A program made the translations under genes and the position numbers. DNA of 64,000 bases from NCBI GenBank assembly GCA_964019425.1, contig OZ025782.1, forward strand, positions 744,001 to 808,000, in the 5' to 3' direction. Positions 1 to 11,620 of this stretch are shown here, in pieces. The DNA comes from Flectonema sp. DT1601. Taxonomy: Eukaryota; Euglenozoa; Diplonemea; Diplonemida; Diplonemidae. A model generated the notes under the pieces. The model was given only the letters and a program-made list of their open reading frames with translations. It had not been told where the DNA came from and ran no database searches. Each line of letters starts with the position of its first letter. Within the stretch, counting starts at the first letter, position 1.

Positions 1-2103
1 ACAGCCTGTCATCAGTGTGGTTGTACAGATACCACGAAGATATATTCATTCCCTGCAGTGACCTGTTTATCTTCTTCTGGTTCATGTACAGATCCAACAG
101 GTGTTGCTACTTGTTCTGGATTATCAACATGTTCTAAAGTATCAACGCCTCCTCCAGGACAGTATTGTGGTTGTCGTAGATATATTCATCCTCTTACTAG
201 TAATATGGGAAACTCTTTGTTGTGTATTAGTCAAGCAGGGGATTGCTATGTCTCTACATCTGGTAGGTGTGCTGCTGGTCTGAGTCTCTGCCACCAATGT
301 GGATGTGGAACACTGCAAGGGAATAATGAAGAAACTGAAGGAGCAACGTTCTGCATTAGTAAAGTGACAAACCAATGCACTTTATCACCTTCGAGAACAT
401 GCGACTTATCAGAACAACGTTGTCAAACAACTGCTTTGAGTAACTCGAGTGATGTCACTCCACAACAAGCATGTGGATGTGGAGATACTTCATTACGAGG
501 AATAGTATGTGTTCACGGTAATCCTGTTAATGGAATAAAATGCAGTGATCCAATTGAAGTAGGAGAGCTTCTAACTTGTCCAGATGGCGCTTTTATCTGC
601 GCAGCAACATCAGCAAATCAACTGGAACGTCTTACTTTTAGTACCTCTGTCAGTTCAGTTGTTGACAAGACTGTCTTCGATTCCTTAGTGACTGAGATGG
701 CTAAGCACAGTGTTACCCTAAAGCTGGACATATCATGTCCCGCAACTGCTTTTCAGTGTACAGAGTTACCTTGTTCGTTCGCACGTCCTGATATGGTGAA
801 TAGAGGTTGTACTGATTACAGACCACTCAATGGTATTCCTTTACAGAGAAGTATTGAAGTTCAACAACAATCACCATCGCCTACAACTAAAATATTAGAC
901 TTTTACTTAACATCAACATCAGGTGACAGTGTTCAAAATATAAGAAACGCGAGAAGCGCGGTGGCCACACAATTATCAGCATTTGGTGCTTCTGGGTACC
1001 TAGTCTTAGCTCCTGGTGGTATTATTGTGAGAGCTGTGACACCAACACCTACTATTGCTGTGTTTACTTCAAGTAGTAGTTCAAAATCGTGTGAAACTGC
1101 TTGTATTGTAGTTATTATCTTCATAGTGTTGTTTGCAATAGCCATTGCTGCTATCTTATATTGGAAATGTATTCTTAAGAAACCTTTTTGTTTTGGAGAT
1201 GATGAATCAAACGACAAGGCTGAAGAAGGAATGATCCCCGTAGCAGGAATAGTAACAACTCGTAATCTTGGAGTAGAGGCAGCTGGAATGGCTTTTCCTC
1301 AACGATCAAACCCAATGGATCGATTACATGAAATGTCAATAAATAATACTCGAAATGCTGGTAATACACCTGCTGTGATAGATGTCCCTGAAAACGGTTG
1401 GCAGATTGGAGCTGCCTGTGAAGCTGAATACCACGGCTCTTGGCATCCAGCAACCATCACTGACTTCGATGGAGAACTTTATGAAGTTAAATGGACTGAA
1501 GATGACACTTTATCAAAAGTTCTACCAGCAGAACTCCGTGCTCACACCTCAATAATTGACACCGCTATTGCTGCTGGAGCAGTGCCGGTACCGTCGGGTG
1601 CAACTCCAGTCGTTGAGGCGACGGAATCTGGTGTTGCTATTCCGATATCAGAGGTAGTCGGTGATCCAGTTGATACTCCACAGAAATCTGAGAATGATCA
1701 AATAAACAAGGGACTGGAAAGTATAACTAGCGGTAACGGCTTTGCGCAACCCATTTCAAGTGCAGCAGAGGGTACAGCCCCTGATGGTTTTGCACAACCC
1801 GTTTCGAGTGTAGTGGAGGGCGCAGCACAACCCGTTTCGAGTGCAGTAGAGGGAGGTCTTGCGCAACCCGTTTCGAGTGTAGTGGAGGGAGGCTTTGCAC
1901 AACCCGTTTCGAGTGTAGTGGAGGGAGGCTTTGCACAACCCGTTTCAAGCACATTAGGAGGAGCGATACCTGATGGTGCGCAATCCGTATCGGCACCGCA
2001 AGCCGCGGTGCCTATTCCAAGCGAAGTGGCAGAATCCATTGTTGCTTCACCTGACGTCGTCGTTCCCAATGCAGCAAGCGGACTCGATGACGAGTGGGAT
2101 TAG
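1..2103 (+). CDS. Cysteine-rich type I membrane protein with cytoplasmic Tudor-like domain (5' partial)
   Basis: The frame is open from base 1, so the start lies left of the window; 700 codons are visible. The ectodomain has about four Cys-rich modules, each marked by a CGC triplet (CHQCGC occurs twice) followed by spaced cysteines, up to about nt 830. A second extracellular segment (nt 850-1060) contains no obvious family. One strongly hydrophobic transmembrane segment lies at about nt 1096-1167 and is followed by a basic stop-transfer stretch. The cytoplasmic tail carries a compact module at nt 1393-1548 with the Tudor/SMN-like pattern WxxGxxCxAxY...W.xAxIxxxDGxxYxVxW. It ends with six or seven imperfect repeats of AQPVSSVVEGG (nt 1738-1985) and an acidic DDEWD terminus. 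This is probably a surface receptor or adhesion protein; no function can be assigned. The Tudor-like call is by pattern only. Confidence 0.75.
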   Translation, partial: TACHQCGCTDTTKIYSFPAVTCLSSSGSCTDPTGVATCSGLSTCSKVSTPPPGQYCGCRRYIHPLTSNMGNSLLCISQAGDCYVSTSGRCAAGLSLCHQCGCGTLQGNNEETEGATFCISKVTNQCTLSPSRTCDLSEQRCQTTALSNSSDVTPQQACGCGDTSLRGIVCVHGNPVNGIKCSDPIEVGELLTCPDGAFICAATSANQLERLTFSTSVSSVVDKTVFDSLVTEMAKHSVTLKLDISCPATAFQCTELPCSFARPDMVNRGCTDYRPLNGIPLQRSIEVQQQSPSPTTKILDFYLTSTSGDSVQNIRNARSAVATQLSAFGASGYLVLAPGGIIVRAVTPTPTIAVFTSSSSSKSCETACIVVIIFIVLFAIAIAAILYWKCILKKPFCFGDDESNDKAEEGMIPVAGIVTTRNLGVEAAGMAFPQRSNPMDRLHEMSINNTRNAGNTPAVIDVPENGWQIGAACEAEYHGSWHPATITDFDGELYEVKWTEDDTLSKVLPAELRAHTSIIDTAIAAGAVPVPSGATPVVEATESGVAIPISEVVGDPVDTPQKSENDQINKGLESITSGNGFAQPISSAAEGTAPDGFAQPVSSVVEGAAQPVSSAVEGGLAQPVSSVVEGGFAQPVSSVVEGGFAQPVSSTLGGAIPDGAQSVSAPQAAVPIPSEVAESIVASPDVVVPNAASGLDDEWD
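1738..1985 (+). repeat. Tandem 36-39 nt coding repeats (AQPVSSVVEG)
   Basis: Six to seven adjacent copies of a 12-13 residue unit lie in the cytoplasmic tail of the cysteine-rich membrane protein. The core AQPV(I)SS(V/A)xEG is kept, and the nucleotide copies at about 1858-1936 are nearly identical, which implies recent unit duplication. The same periodicity creates long spurious frames on the opposite strand. Confidence 0.85.
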
Positions 2104-2197
2104 GCGATGGTTCTAAAATTATTTTATACATAATTATTAATATTATTGAATTGTATTCGGTTCAATTATATTTGGGTTTCTTTTTTTTCAAACCAAC

Positions 2198-2228
<31 letters not shown>

Positions 2229-3169
2229 AGAAGAAAAAAAACCTGTCCACCGTCTTCCTTAGCCGTAGCTTGAAGTTTTGTTTTTGTGTTGGTTTGTAAG
2301 ATTAAGAGGATTTTTGTTTAAAAAAGAGAAAAATAATAAATCCTTGTTGTGAACAAACAACGGAATCGACTGAACTTTACCAGCTCTGTGGTAGTCCGTT
2401 ATTCCCCCGTATTAGTATTAGGTAGCATGAATAATTTATTATTATTTATTATTCTTCCCATCGGTCTTGATCCTTGTTTTTTTTTTTTTTTTTTAAATTA
2501 TTTTCGTATTTGGTTTCTTCACGTAGTTAGTTAGTTAGCTTTTTTTTTTTTTTTTTTTTACATATCCAGTCTTAGTGTTGTGTTAACATGACTTGGTTGA
2601 TCCAACTCCCTCCTGCGAAGGAAATAGTTCCTTCCCATTCATTTTTCCTATTTATCGATACTGAGATCTTTAATGCATGCTGTCTCCAGAATAATAAAAT
2701 AACAGGCGTGGAACTCTCTTCTTCCTTATGATGAAGAATATATGCCCGCTGATGTTTTCGGATAAAAAAAAAAAAAAAAAAAAAACTTCCGAGTCATCTG
2801 TAGTACGAAAACCCCTGTACCAGCCTGGGAATTCGTCCTTATAAAAAGACTTATGAAAAAAATATATAAAAAATAGAATGATCTCTATTTTAATGCTGTT
2901 GTTAAGTTTTTTTTTTTTTTTTTTTTTTTTTTGATTTCTCCTGTTCTCTACCAAGCTTAGCAATGGTGGTTTCTTCTCTATTCGAGTACAAGGAAGAAAG
3001 TTTTTTTTTATACTTTTTAATGAAAAGGTTTATTAATTTATATCTAAAGAGCAACAAAAAAACAATGAGGTCACTTCTTTAAAAAGAGTAAAAAAGATAC
3101 CTTTTGGTTTTTTTGTAAAATAAAATAAATAATATTTTCCAATCTTCTTCTCAGGAGGAAACCGTTCCA
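2104..3169. other. Intergenic spacer with A/T homopolymers
   Basis: This 1.07 kb spacer is AT-rich, with long A runs near 2199-2226 and 2763-2785 and T runs near 2540-2559 and 2909-2932. Two short frames follow acceptor-like AGs: 2588-2731 (47 aa, 18 nt after an AG at 2569 that follows a T run) and 2963-3082 (39 aa). Both are within chance expectation. The last acceptor, AG at 3153-3154, serves the MAP kinase gene. Confidence 0.6.
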
Positions 3170-4477
<1,308 letters not shown>

Positions 4478-6261
4478 CTATTGAAGCTTTTCTCTGGACC
4501 TACGATCATGTACCAGTGCTAGCAGATCACATTGAGCTAGACGCGCACACGTTCTACGTGAAGCAGCAACTAAACCAAGGGGTTTTATTTAAATCGAAGT
4601 AGTTCCTTCTTTGATTTTCTTTCCACCCAGAGCAATGTCCTCTCGGAATATACATCGTAGTCACTTTATTATGCGACTTTTCTATTTTTTTTTTCTCTTT
4701 CTCTTTCGCTTTGTTTGTGTGATTTTATTTTTTATTTTTTATTATTTTTCCCTCTTTTTTTTCGTTCACTCATATATCTTACTTTTCACATATTAAAAAA
4801 AAATATAATTATTTAAAAAAAAAACAAAATATATATCCCATTTTGTGAAGAAGAGCTCTCCTCCAGTTTTCTTCTACAATCAAGCAACAACCAGGGAAAA
4901 AGAAATGTTCTGCCATTCTGCGCTCAATTCACTTGTTAAAAAGTTCAATGTGATAATAATAAGTTTGGTGGTATGCAAGCGGAAGTTCTTCTTTTAAGAC
5001 TGTATTTCCCTGACATCAGTTGAACTACCAAATGAATTATTGTGAGCAGAATCATGCCACAACGACTCGTTGCTGCTGATACGTTTATATCATGTCTTAA
5101 ATTCGTAATAATAGCGGATATTCGAGTTTTTATTTTTTTTTTTTTAAACCCTATGTTTCGCTGAAGCCCTTCAGGTGAGCGAACGAAAAGAAAAGGGTCT
5201 ACAACGCAGTTTGTTATAAAACAGTATTGTCTGATTTTAGGAATTACAAGTATTCTCCATATCCGACTTTGTGCCATTTCACCTTAGCACGATTTGACTT
5301 CATGTGTACATGTTGTGTGTTTTTGTTTTTGTTTTAATTCTCTCATCGTAAATAAAAAGTAGAAAAAAAGAAAAAAAAAAAAGAAGAAAGAATGAAAAAA
5401 AAAAAAAAAAAAAAAAAAGGGTCGATGTGTCGAGCTTGTATTGTGATCATAAAAGAATGATTATTTACCGTGAGGTGTGAAAGAACCCCCAACAAACGAG
5501 TGTGTTTCACAACCGAACGTCGTTGGCTGCCAAGATTAATTAAATTTAAGTAAAAAACTTGTTTTTACTGATAAAGCTCTCGGCATCCCTTTTAATATTA
5601 TTCTGTCTTGGTTTGGTATAGGCTGCTTGCTAAGTACGTAAATCTGTTGCTTTCCATTATTTAAGTGGCATCTTCCTTAGTAAAGATGTCAGCTTGTTGA
5701 CTGAAACAGATTTCATACTACGGTTCTCCCCCTTCGTGCTATCTACCTCCTCACTGTGGTCCAATTGTTAGGAAAATACTTTTGAGAGTATTTTCTTTTT
5801 ACCTTTATTAAGGTTTGTTGCGCAACAGATGCCTGTGTACCTCCTAAACAGGTCACCACGCTACAGAAAATTGTCCAACATTGGCAATAATGATAAGTAG
5901 GTGGGTGTCCTTGTGGTCTTTTTATTTACCACGATATTTTATTTTGCAATCGTGTACTACGCTGCCGCTGTTTCAGTGTGTAAGACCAAAAAAAAAAAAA
6001 AAAAAAAAAGTATCAATTACCAACCCTGCTATTAATACGAAAAAAAAAAAAAAAAAAAAAAAGTAAGTATTCAAAGATACTGAAAACAATAAACAGAACA
6101 GCAAAACCTGCTTTCAATGAGTATAAGCATATCCTCCAAAAAAAAAAAAAAAAATGAAAGCTGCATTAGCAAGGTGCGTTAATACAGGCATTCTGTTTTT
6201 AATCATTTTAATGAACTACAGTTAATCTGGTATTGCTTTATCACACAGGTAAGGATACACA
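4478..6261. other. Intergenic spacer, 1.8 kb
   Basis: This is an AT-rich spacer with A runs near 5398-5418, 5988-6009 and 6041-6062. It contains a perfect 9-bp hairpin at 5772-5795. Frames such as 4611-4796 are phenylalanine-rich translations of T tracts and are not supported as genes. A 30-codon frame at 4905 follows an acceptor-like CCAG but is within chance. The distal acceptor, AG at 6247-6248, serves the AAA gene. Confidence 0.6.
5772..5795. other. Perfect 9-bp hairpin followed by T-rich DNA
   Basis: GAAAATACT and AGTATTTTC pair perfectly across a 6-nt loop and are followed by a T stretch. It sits about 1.3 kb downstream of the MAP kinase stop and 0.5 kb upstream of the next gene. It looks like a bacterial terminator, but that role is not expected in a eukaryotic nucleus; an RNA-processing or chance origin is as likely. 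Confidence 0.4.
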
Positions 6262-7791
6262 ATGCCAGAGAATACACGTGACCTCGCCGTGTCAATCGCT
6301 TCTGAAGCTGTTGAGCTTGACAGAAATGGAAATTACGAAGAAGCGATGCATAAATACATTAGAGCACTTGAATACTTTAATGTGAGTATTAAACATGAAA
6401 GAAGTGAACAGATCAAATCGATACTAAGAGCAAAGGCTATTGAATACATGGATCGCGCAGAGGCGATAAAAAATAGTTTGGGATCAGCACCTGCAAAGCA
6501 ACCAGCAGACAATGGAAGCAAGAACACAACCGACACATCCCCTGAAAACGATCTTCCTGTTTCACTCACAGCTGATGAACTATCTGCCGCAACTGAAGAG
6601 ATGGAAAGAGACTTAGCAAAACTTATTGGTATGGAGTCTGTTAAAAATGAAATGAGAAATCTCTGTAAGACACTTCAACTTGACATTATTCGTAAGAACA
6701 ACGGACAAGACGTTCTCATGCCAATCAGACACATGACATTCACTGGAAACCCTGGTACTGGAAAGACCACTATCGCAAGAATTGTAGGCAAACTATTTAA
6801 GAGTCTAGGAATATCAAGAAATGACCGCGTTGTTGAAGTACAGAAATCAGACTTAGTAAGTGGATTCGTTAACCAGACTGGTGCAAAGACTCGGGAAAAG
6901 ATCAGAGAAGCAGCTGGAGGAGTTCTCTTCGTTGATGAAGCTTATCAGTTGACTGATGCATTATCAAGAGGTCAATCAGACATGGGAGGAGAAGCAGTCG
7001 ATGAAATGATGCGAGTCATGAATGACTCTGGACCAGATGCTGTCACCTTCGTCTTTGCCGGCTACAGAGATTCCATTGAACGTTTTATTGATTACAATGC
7101 TGGTCTACAATCTAGAATTCGTTATACGTTTCACTTCGATGATTACTTACCCTGTGAAATAGTTCAAATCCTTCAGGTAAAACTTCAGACCAAAGGTTGG
7201 AAGCTCTCCCCCGCAGTCAATCAAAACTTAGCCGGCATCATAGAAAGCGGAACTACGGGTGCTCTCCGTTCAAAATATAATGGAAGGCTTGTAGATAATG
7301 TTGTTCAGTGGGCTGCTGATTCTCTGAATGGCAGGTTGTCGATAACAGCAACTGCAGAAGATTTAATTACACTCGACATTATGGACTTTCAGTATGCCTT
7401 TTCACGTTTTGAAAAGCCCAGCAATCCCGCCAGCAACATTACCAGTCGAAAACCTGCTTCCCGCAACACTGTTGAAGGATTTCTCGAAGCAGCTGCCTGC
7501 AGTGAATATATCAGTTTTTTTATTTCTCACAAAGTTGACTTTGCCACACTTATTCAACTCACTTATGATGATTTAAAAGAGATTGGAATGGCTGAGGTTG
7601 GACCTCGTCGTCGCCTTTACAACACAATTGAATGCAAACGTGAGGAGACCAACGTCTTAATGGCACTGAACAGAGCCCCATCAGTCAGCTCTCCTTCCAC
7701 TGATGAGGACCTAACTAGTCGACTACTTGGGAGACTTGATAAGCTCAAAGGGGACTCTGATAGCAACTACAACAGTCCTCAGTATATGTAG
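6262..7791 (+). CDS. MIT-AAA(CbbX/SpoVK-type)-SAM protein
   Basis: Single-exon gene of 509 aa. Residues about 5-75 form a three-helix MIT-like domain (alternating A and L, GNYEEAMHKYIRALEYF), as in Vps4 and spastin-type proteins. Residues about 115-390 are an AAA+ ATPase of the CbbX/SpoVK class: LIGMESVK, Walker A GNPGTGKTT (162-170), Walker B LFVDEA (Asp225, Glu226), and the DEMMRVMND and FAGYRD segments typical of that class. Residues about 404-465 match a SAM domain (GFLEAA...DLKEIGM..VGPRRRLYNTI). MIT domains bind ESCRT-III tails and SAM domains oligomerise or bind RNA; a membrane-linked remodelling ATPase is inferred. The ATG lies 13 nt after an ACACAG acceptor. Not a plastid RuBisCO activase by context, since no transit peptide is seen. 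Confidence 0.88.
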   Translation: MPENTRDLAVSIASEAVELDRNGNYEEAMHKYIRALEYFNVSIKHERSEQIKSILRAKAIEYMDRAEAIKNSLGSAPAKQPADNGSKNTTDTSPENDLPVSLTADELSAATEEMERDLAKLIGMESVKNEMRNLCKTLQLDIIRKNNGQDVLMPIRHMTFTGNPGTGKTTIARIVGKLFKSLGISRNDRVVEVQKSDLVSGFVNQTGAKTREKIREAAGGVLFVDEAYQLTDALSRGQSDMGGEAVDEMMRVMNDSGPDAVTFVFAGYRDSIERFIDYNAGLQSRIRYTFHFDDYLPCEIVQILQVKLQTKGWKLSPAVNQNLAGIIESGTTGALRSKYNGRLVDNVVQWAADSLNGRLSITATAEDLITLDIMDFQYAFSRFEKPSNPASNITSRKPASRNTVEGFLEAAACSEYISFFISHKVDFATLIQLTYDDLKEIGMAEVGPRRRLYNTIECKREETNVLMALNRAPSVSSPSTDEDLTSRLLGRLDKLKGDSDSNYNSPQYM

Positions 7792-8499
7792 CGTTGTTAG
7801 TACTTTGTAAAATAGAAGTAAGTTTTCCGAGACATGTTACGAAAACCTCTTCGAGTTGCTCTGTTGTTTGTGTTGGTATTAATCTTAGCTATGAAAAAAA
7901 TAATGAAATAAAAAAAGGGAAAAAATCAGACAATTCCGACAGAGAGAGAAAGAGGAGTTTTGTTCTGGTTCGATATGGGAGGATACATACAAATACACAA
8001 AGAAACGAAAAAAAAAAAAAGAAACACAAAGAAAAGAAAGAAAGATATATCGTTATTTTCAAAATTCCGGACTGTTATGTCGCAGATGTTTTAAAAGAAT
8101 CCTTTTTCTACTTCGACTCAATGTAACTGTTTCCCTCATTCTTTTCTTCTTATGTTTTTTGGAAGTGAGTTGTCCGTACCTACCGTTCGGGTTTGAATTT
8201 TATTTTTAGTATTAAAAAACATTTTATGTGATTTGTGTGATAGTTTGTTAACCTTACTCTTTATCTACTTTAAGCGTTTACCCAATTTGCTAGCCTCGGG
8301 AAACCTATGGAAGGATTTGGTATTTATTAACCAGAAGTTATGAATAATTATTAGTATTATTATCCAACTGCAGGATAACACATCATGAAATAAACAAGAT
8401 TCGTCACGGTGGTCTACTTATCGTCGTCGCGTTGCTAGTCTCGGAAAACCTTTGAAATTATCACATTACTATCACTCTTTATCAGAGCATAAAAATGAG
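7792..8499. other. Intergenic spacer
   Basis: About 700 nt of AT-rich DNA between the AAA gene and the next coiled-coil gene. A 110-codon frame at 7794-8126 has no ATG start and is lysine-rich low complexity; it is not taken as a gene. Acceptor-like sites are seen at CTGCAG (AG near 8373) and TTTATCAG (AG at 8484-8485). Confidence 0.55.
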
Positions 8500-10650
8500 A
8501 TGTACGAAACCTGCAATACTCCAACATGCCAGGCTAAACTGACGGATGTGACTATGAGATTTCACGAGTTGGCTACAGAGAACTCGAGACTGCGAAGTGA
8601 GATTCCGAGGCTGCGTGAGAAAGATGAAAAGATTCATTATTTGAACGCACAACTTGAAAAATCGAATGAAATAACAAAGCAACTCCAAGAAACAGAACTC
8701 AAATACAACACCGGAAAGAGAGAATTTGAAAAACTTCGAGTCCAAATGAGAGAACTCACATTCATAGCAGCCAGCGCACAAGAAATCCAATCACAATATG
8801 AAATAGCCAACAGGAGCGCGAAGACTTATAAAGTTCAAAATGAAGCTCTACATGGTGAAGTGAAGAACCTACAAGACATCATTCTTCGTAAAACACAAGA
8901 AAGTGATGACACATTCACTGAGAACACACAACAGGCAAAGTTATTATGTAAAACAACAACTGAAGGAGAAAGATTATCAACAGAAAACGCTGCACTACAA
9001 AATGATGTTTGCGACCTTCGTGAAGTCATCCATCACAAGAACAAGGAACAAGACGCTATGACGATACGAACTGAAAGTGAAATAACACACTTAGAAACTG
9101 AAATTAACAACTTACGAACTGAGTTAGAACTATATCAAAACAGTGATGTGGAACAATTGATATCAAATCTTAAAAATGAGTGTTCAGATTTACGACAACA
9201 GTTGGTCATCACAACCACATCATTACACCAATTACGAAATGATATCTTTAAGAAGGAGGAACTATCCACTCAATTGGTCGCAAAATTAGAAGCTTCTCAA
9301 TTCATCTTGGAGGCCCGTAATGAAGAAATTGGATCTCTTCGAGACGAAATAAACCCATTGGGAGAAATGCTTGGGACAAAAACACAACAATTAGCACAAG
9401 CAAGTGAGGAATTAAAACAATTACGCAATCAGAAGTGTAGTCCGTCATCAACTGAAAGATCAGAGATTGCTGAACTAGAACGTGAGAATCGAATACTTCT
9501 TGAGAGGCTTAATTCACAACCTGCTGTCTCAAATAGATCGACTGAACTCTTGTTGGGTAATATGACTCACGATAACGAGAGTCTAAAAAACTTAATTCAC
9601 GATCATATGAAAAAGATTACTTCACTGGAAGAAGAAAACCAACAAACAAAACAACAACTAAATAACAATTCTCAAAAAACTTTGATACTCGAATCAAAGT
9701 ATCAGGAAGCATCAAGGGAATGTATTTACTTAAAAGACATGTTGGTGGTGATGAATACTCGAAATTGTCAACCGATTGGTAAACAAGAATCCGAACACAT
9801 TGAAATTGAAAATGAAGTTCTAAAATTAGAACTACAAGAAATCCAATCCGTTGCTACTAATTCCCAACATAGGATTCGAGAATTACAAAAAGAGTTATCA
9901 AATCTAAAGGAACAGCTCTCATGTAATGATGACTTCCAACCGTCAGAAGGCGATATTAACGATGATGGGTTTCAGCTACCAGTTGACTCTGCAGCCAGCA
10001 GTAATATTCAACCTCTGCAAACAACAGAAAGTACCTATTGCGATCCTTCAGAAGATGGTACTCCATTAGATGACCCAACAATAGTTACCAAACACACAGA
10101 TCTGTTCCAAACAACAGAAAGTACTCATTGTGATCCTTCAGAAGATGGTACTCCATTAGATGATAAAAAGACCACAACAATAACTAATTCCTCTCCGATC
10201 TCAGTCGATTTCGGACTCAAAGAAATGGACTCGACATCGAATCCAAATATATCACCGCTACATGTAACTCCAGTCAGTTCAGTTCGATCCTCGACGGAAG
10301 ATTATCCTGAGTCTCAAAACGACCATGAAATTGGGAGAGAGATAAATCGTATATTGGAAAACAGCAGAAGAAATGAGTCAGAACCTGATGTCAGTGAACA
10401 ATGTGTTATAGAGAAAAAGCAGGACTATGTTAAGGTTGATGCTTTGGAAGCTGAACACAGAAAGTTACAACATGCGATTCAGGAATTACAACCCTACTCC
10501 GTACCAGAGATTGACAGTTCTGAATCACAATCCCTACTGACACCTCGAAATAATAATACCAAAGAGTTACCTGATGAGCAGGTACCTAACAAAGATTGGG
10601 ATCAGCAAATAAGAAGAGTTGCTATGATGCAACATGTTGTTATTTCATAA
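8500..10650 (+). CDS. Coiled-coil protein, function unknown
   Basis: The open frame extends upstream to 8452, but the first in-frame ATG is at 8500, 14 nt after a good acceptor (TTTATCAG), giving 716 aa. An out-of-frame ATG at 8495 opens a 15-codon frame just before it. Almost the whole protein, residues about 15-480, is heptad-type coiled coil rich in E, K, Q, L and N. The C-terminal third is less regular and Ser/Asp/Thr-rich, and contains a 90-nt-period duplication of the motif CDPSEDGTPLDD. No catalytic domain is seen. Given the neighbouring ciliary genes, a cytoskeletal, basal-body or flagellar structural role is possible but unproven. Confidence 0.8.
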   Translation: MYETCNTPTCQAKLTDVTMRFHELATENSRLRSEIPRLREKDEKIHYLNAQLEKSNEITKQLQETELKYNTGKREFEKLRVQMRELTFIAASAQEIQSQYEIANRSAKTYKVQNEALHGEVKNLQDIILRKTQESDDTFTENTQQAKLLCKTTTEGERLSTENAALQNDVCDLREVIHHKNKEQDAMTIRTESEITHLETEINNLRTELELYQNSDVEQLISNLKNECSDLRQQLVITTTSLHQLRNDIFKKEELSTQLVAKLEASQFILEARNEEIGSLRDEINPLGEMLGTKTQQLAQASEELKQLRNQKCSPSSTERSEIAELERENRILLERLNSQPAVSNRSTELLLGNMTHDNESLKNLIHDHMKKITSLEEENQQTKQQLNNNSQKTLILESKYQEASRECIYLKDMLVVMNTRNCQPIGKQESEHIEIENEVLKLELQEIQSVATNSQHRIRELQKELSNLKEQLSCNDDFQPSEGDINDDGFQLPVDSAASSNIQPLQTTESTYCDPSEDGTPLDDPTIVTKHTDLFQTTESTHCDPSEDGTPLDDKKTTTITNSSPISVDFGLKEMDSTSNPNISPLHVTPVSSVRSSTEDYPESQNDHEIGREINRILENSRRNESEPDVSEQCVIEKKQDYVKVDALEAEHRKLQHAIQELQPYSVPEIDSSESQSLLTPRNNNTKELPDEQVPNKDWDQQIRRVAMMQHVVIS
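10018..10162 (+). repeat. 90-nt-period internal duplication in coiled-coil gene
   Basis: Two nearly identical 55-nt blocks start at 10018 and 10108 and encode QTTEST(Y/H)CDPSEDGTPLDD. Only a few bases differ, so the duplication is recent or maintained. Confidence 0.85.
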
Positions 10651-10876
10651 AAAAAATATTACTGCAGTCTATCTCTCAATAGACTTTTTGTTTTTTTAGT
10701 TAAGTTGAGAAATTTTCTTCTTTTTTTCGATGTGTTTTTTTTTAAATTCATATTGCGAAAGCAATTGCATCGCTACATAGATTGTATTAACTGGTAATAG
10801 TGTTTTTGGGTTTTGGTTATTTTTTTAAAAAAGTATATTCTAAGCAGGTGTACCCCTGAGCAGAGCACGAAGTGAG

Positions 10877-11620
10877 ATGCCGGTAGTTCGGAAAGTTCAT
10901 CGTAGCTTTACAGTGGGATCGGTGACAATTCGAATTGTTGAGGGAGACATCACTTCAGCCACAACTGAAGTGATAGTCAACGCCGCTAATATGTTGAGTT
11001 TCACTCCAATGGATTGTGGCGTGTCAGGTGCCCTTCGAAACGCTTGCAAACCAGACAACGTAACTGGAAAAGAGAAGCGCTGGTGGAATGACGAAGGAAC
11101 CGAACACAACACTAAAAAGGTTCCAACAACATATGTTGGACTACAAGAAGCAGCGGGGGGATTAAAAGAAAATGGAGTAAAGTTTATAGGTCACGCTGTT
11201 GGTCCTATTTGGAGTGACTACCCACTCAATGATAAAGTTTTTAAAGTTGTGATGCCGAAGATAAAAGTTACGATCCGTCGTGCTCTTGACCTAACTAAAA
11301 GAGTAGGCGCATCATCGTGTACATTACCTGCTGTGAGTGGAGGGATCTTCACTCACTGGAGTCTAACTTCTGATATCAAATCTCGGGAGCAACGTGCAGC
11401 TCGTTATGCAGCCTGTCAAGCTGTCTTCACGTGGGCAACCAAGAATCAGAATACTTCTGTTACAGATATTGAACTAATAGATTTATCTCGTAGACAGAAA
11501 GGATGCATTCACTTCTTTGCCGATGCATTTGATGCTTCTGTTACTCAATATAACGAAGAGAATGAAGAAACACTTCCTACTTCAAAAGATGAAAAAGACA
11601 CCAGCAGTCTAACGACATGA
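10877..11620 (+). CDS. Macro-domain (ADP-ribose-binding) protein
   Basis: Single exon, 247 aa. The order of macro-domain elements is clear: VEGDIT, then EVIVNAAN (Val34-Asn38), a CGVSGALRNA loop in place of the usual GGG-rich loop, KFIGHAVGPIW, and LPAVSGGIFTHW, with alternating strands and helices to about residue 205. The tail is acidic and Thr/Ser-rich. Macro domains bind, and some hydrolyse, ADP-ribose on proteins or nucleic acids or O-acetyl-ADP-ribose. The altered loops make hydrolase activity uncertain. The start is 29 nt after a CTAAGCAG acceptor. No targeting signal is visible. Confidence 0.88.
   Translation: MPVVRKVHRSFTVGSVTIRIVEGDITSATTEVIVNAANMLSFTPMDCGVSGALRNACKPDNVTGKEKRWWNDEGTEHNTKKVPTTYVGLQEAAGGLKENGVKFIGHAVGPIWSDYPLNDKVFKVVMPKIKVTIRRALDLTKRVGASSCTLPAVSGGIFTHWSLTSDIKSREQRAARYAACQAVFTWATKNQNTSVTDIELIDLSRRQKGCIHFFADAFDASVTQYNEENEETLPTSKDEKDTSSLTT

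Noticed and set aside
2588-3082. Two small frames (47 and 39 aa) after T runs and acceptor-like AGs
   Set aside because: Layout resembles genes, but frames this short are expected by chance in AT-rich spacers; mentioned in the spacer entry only.
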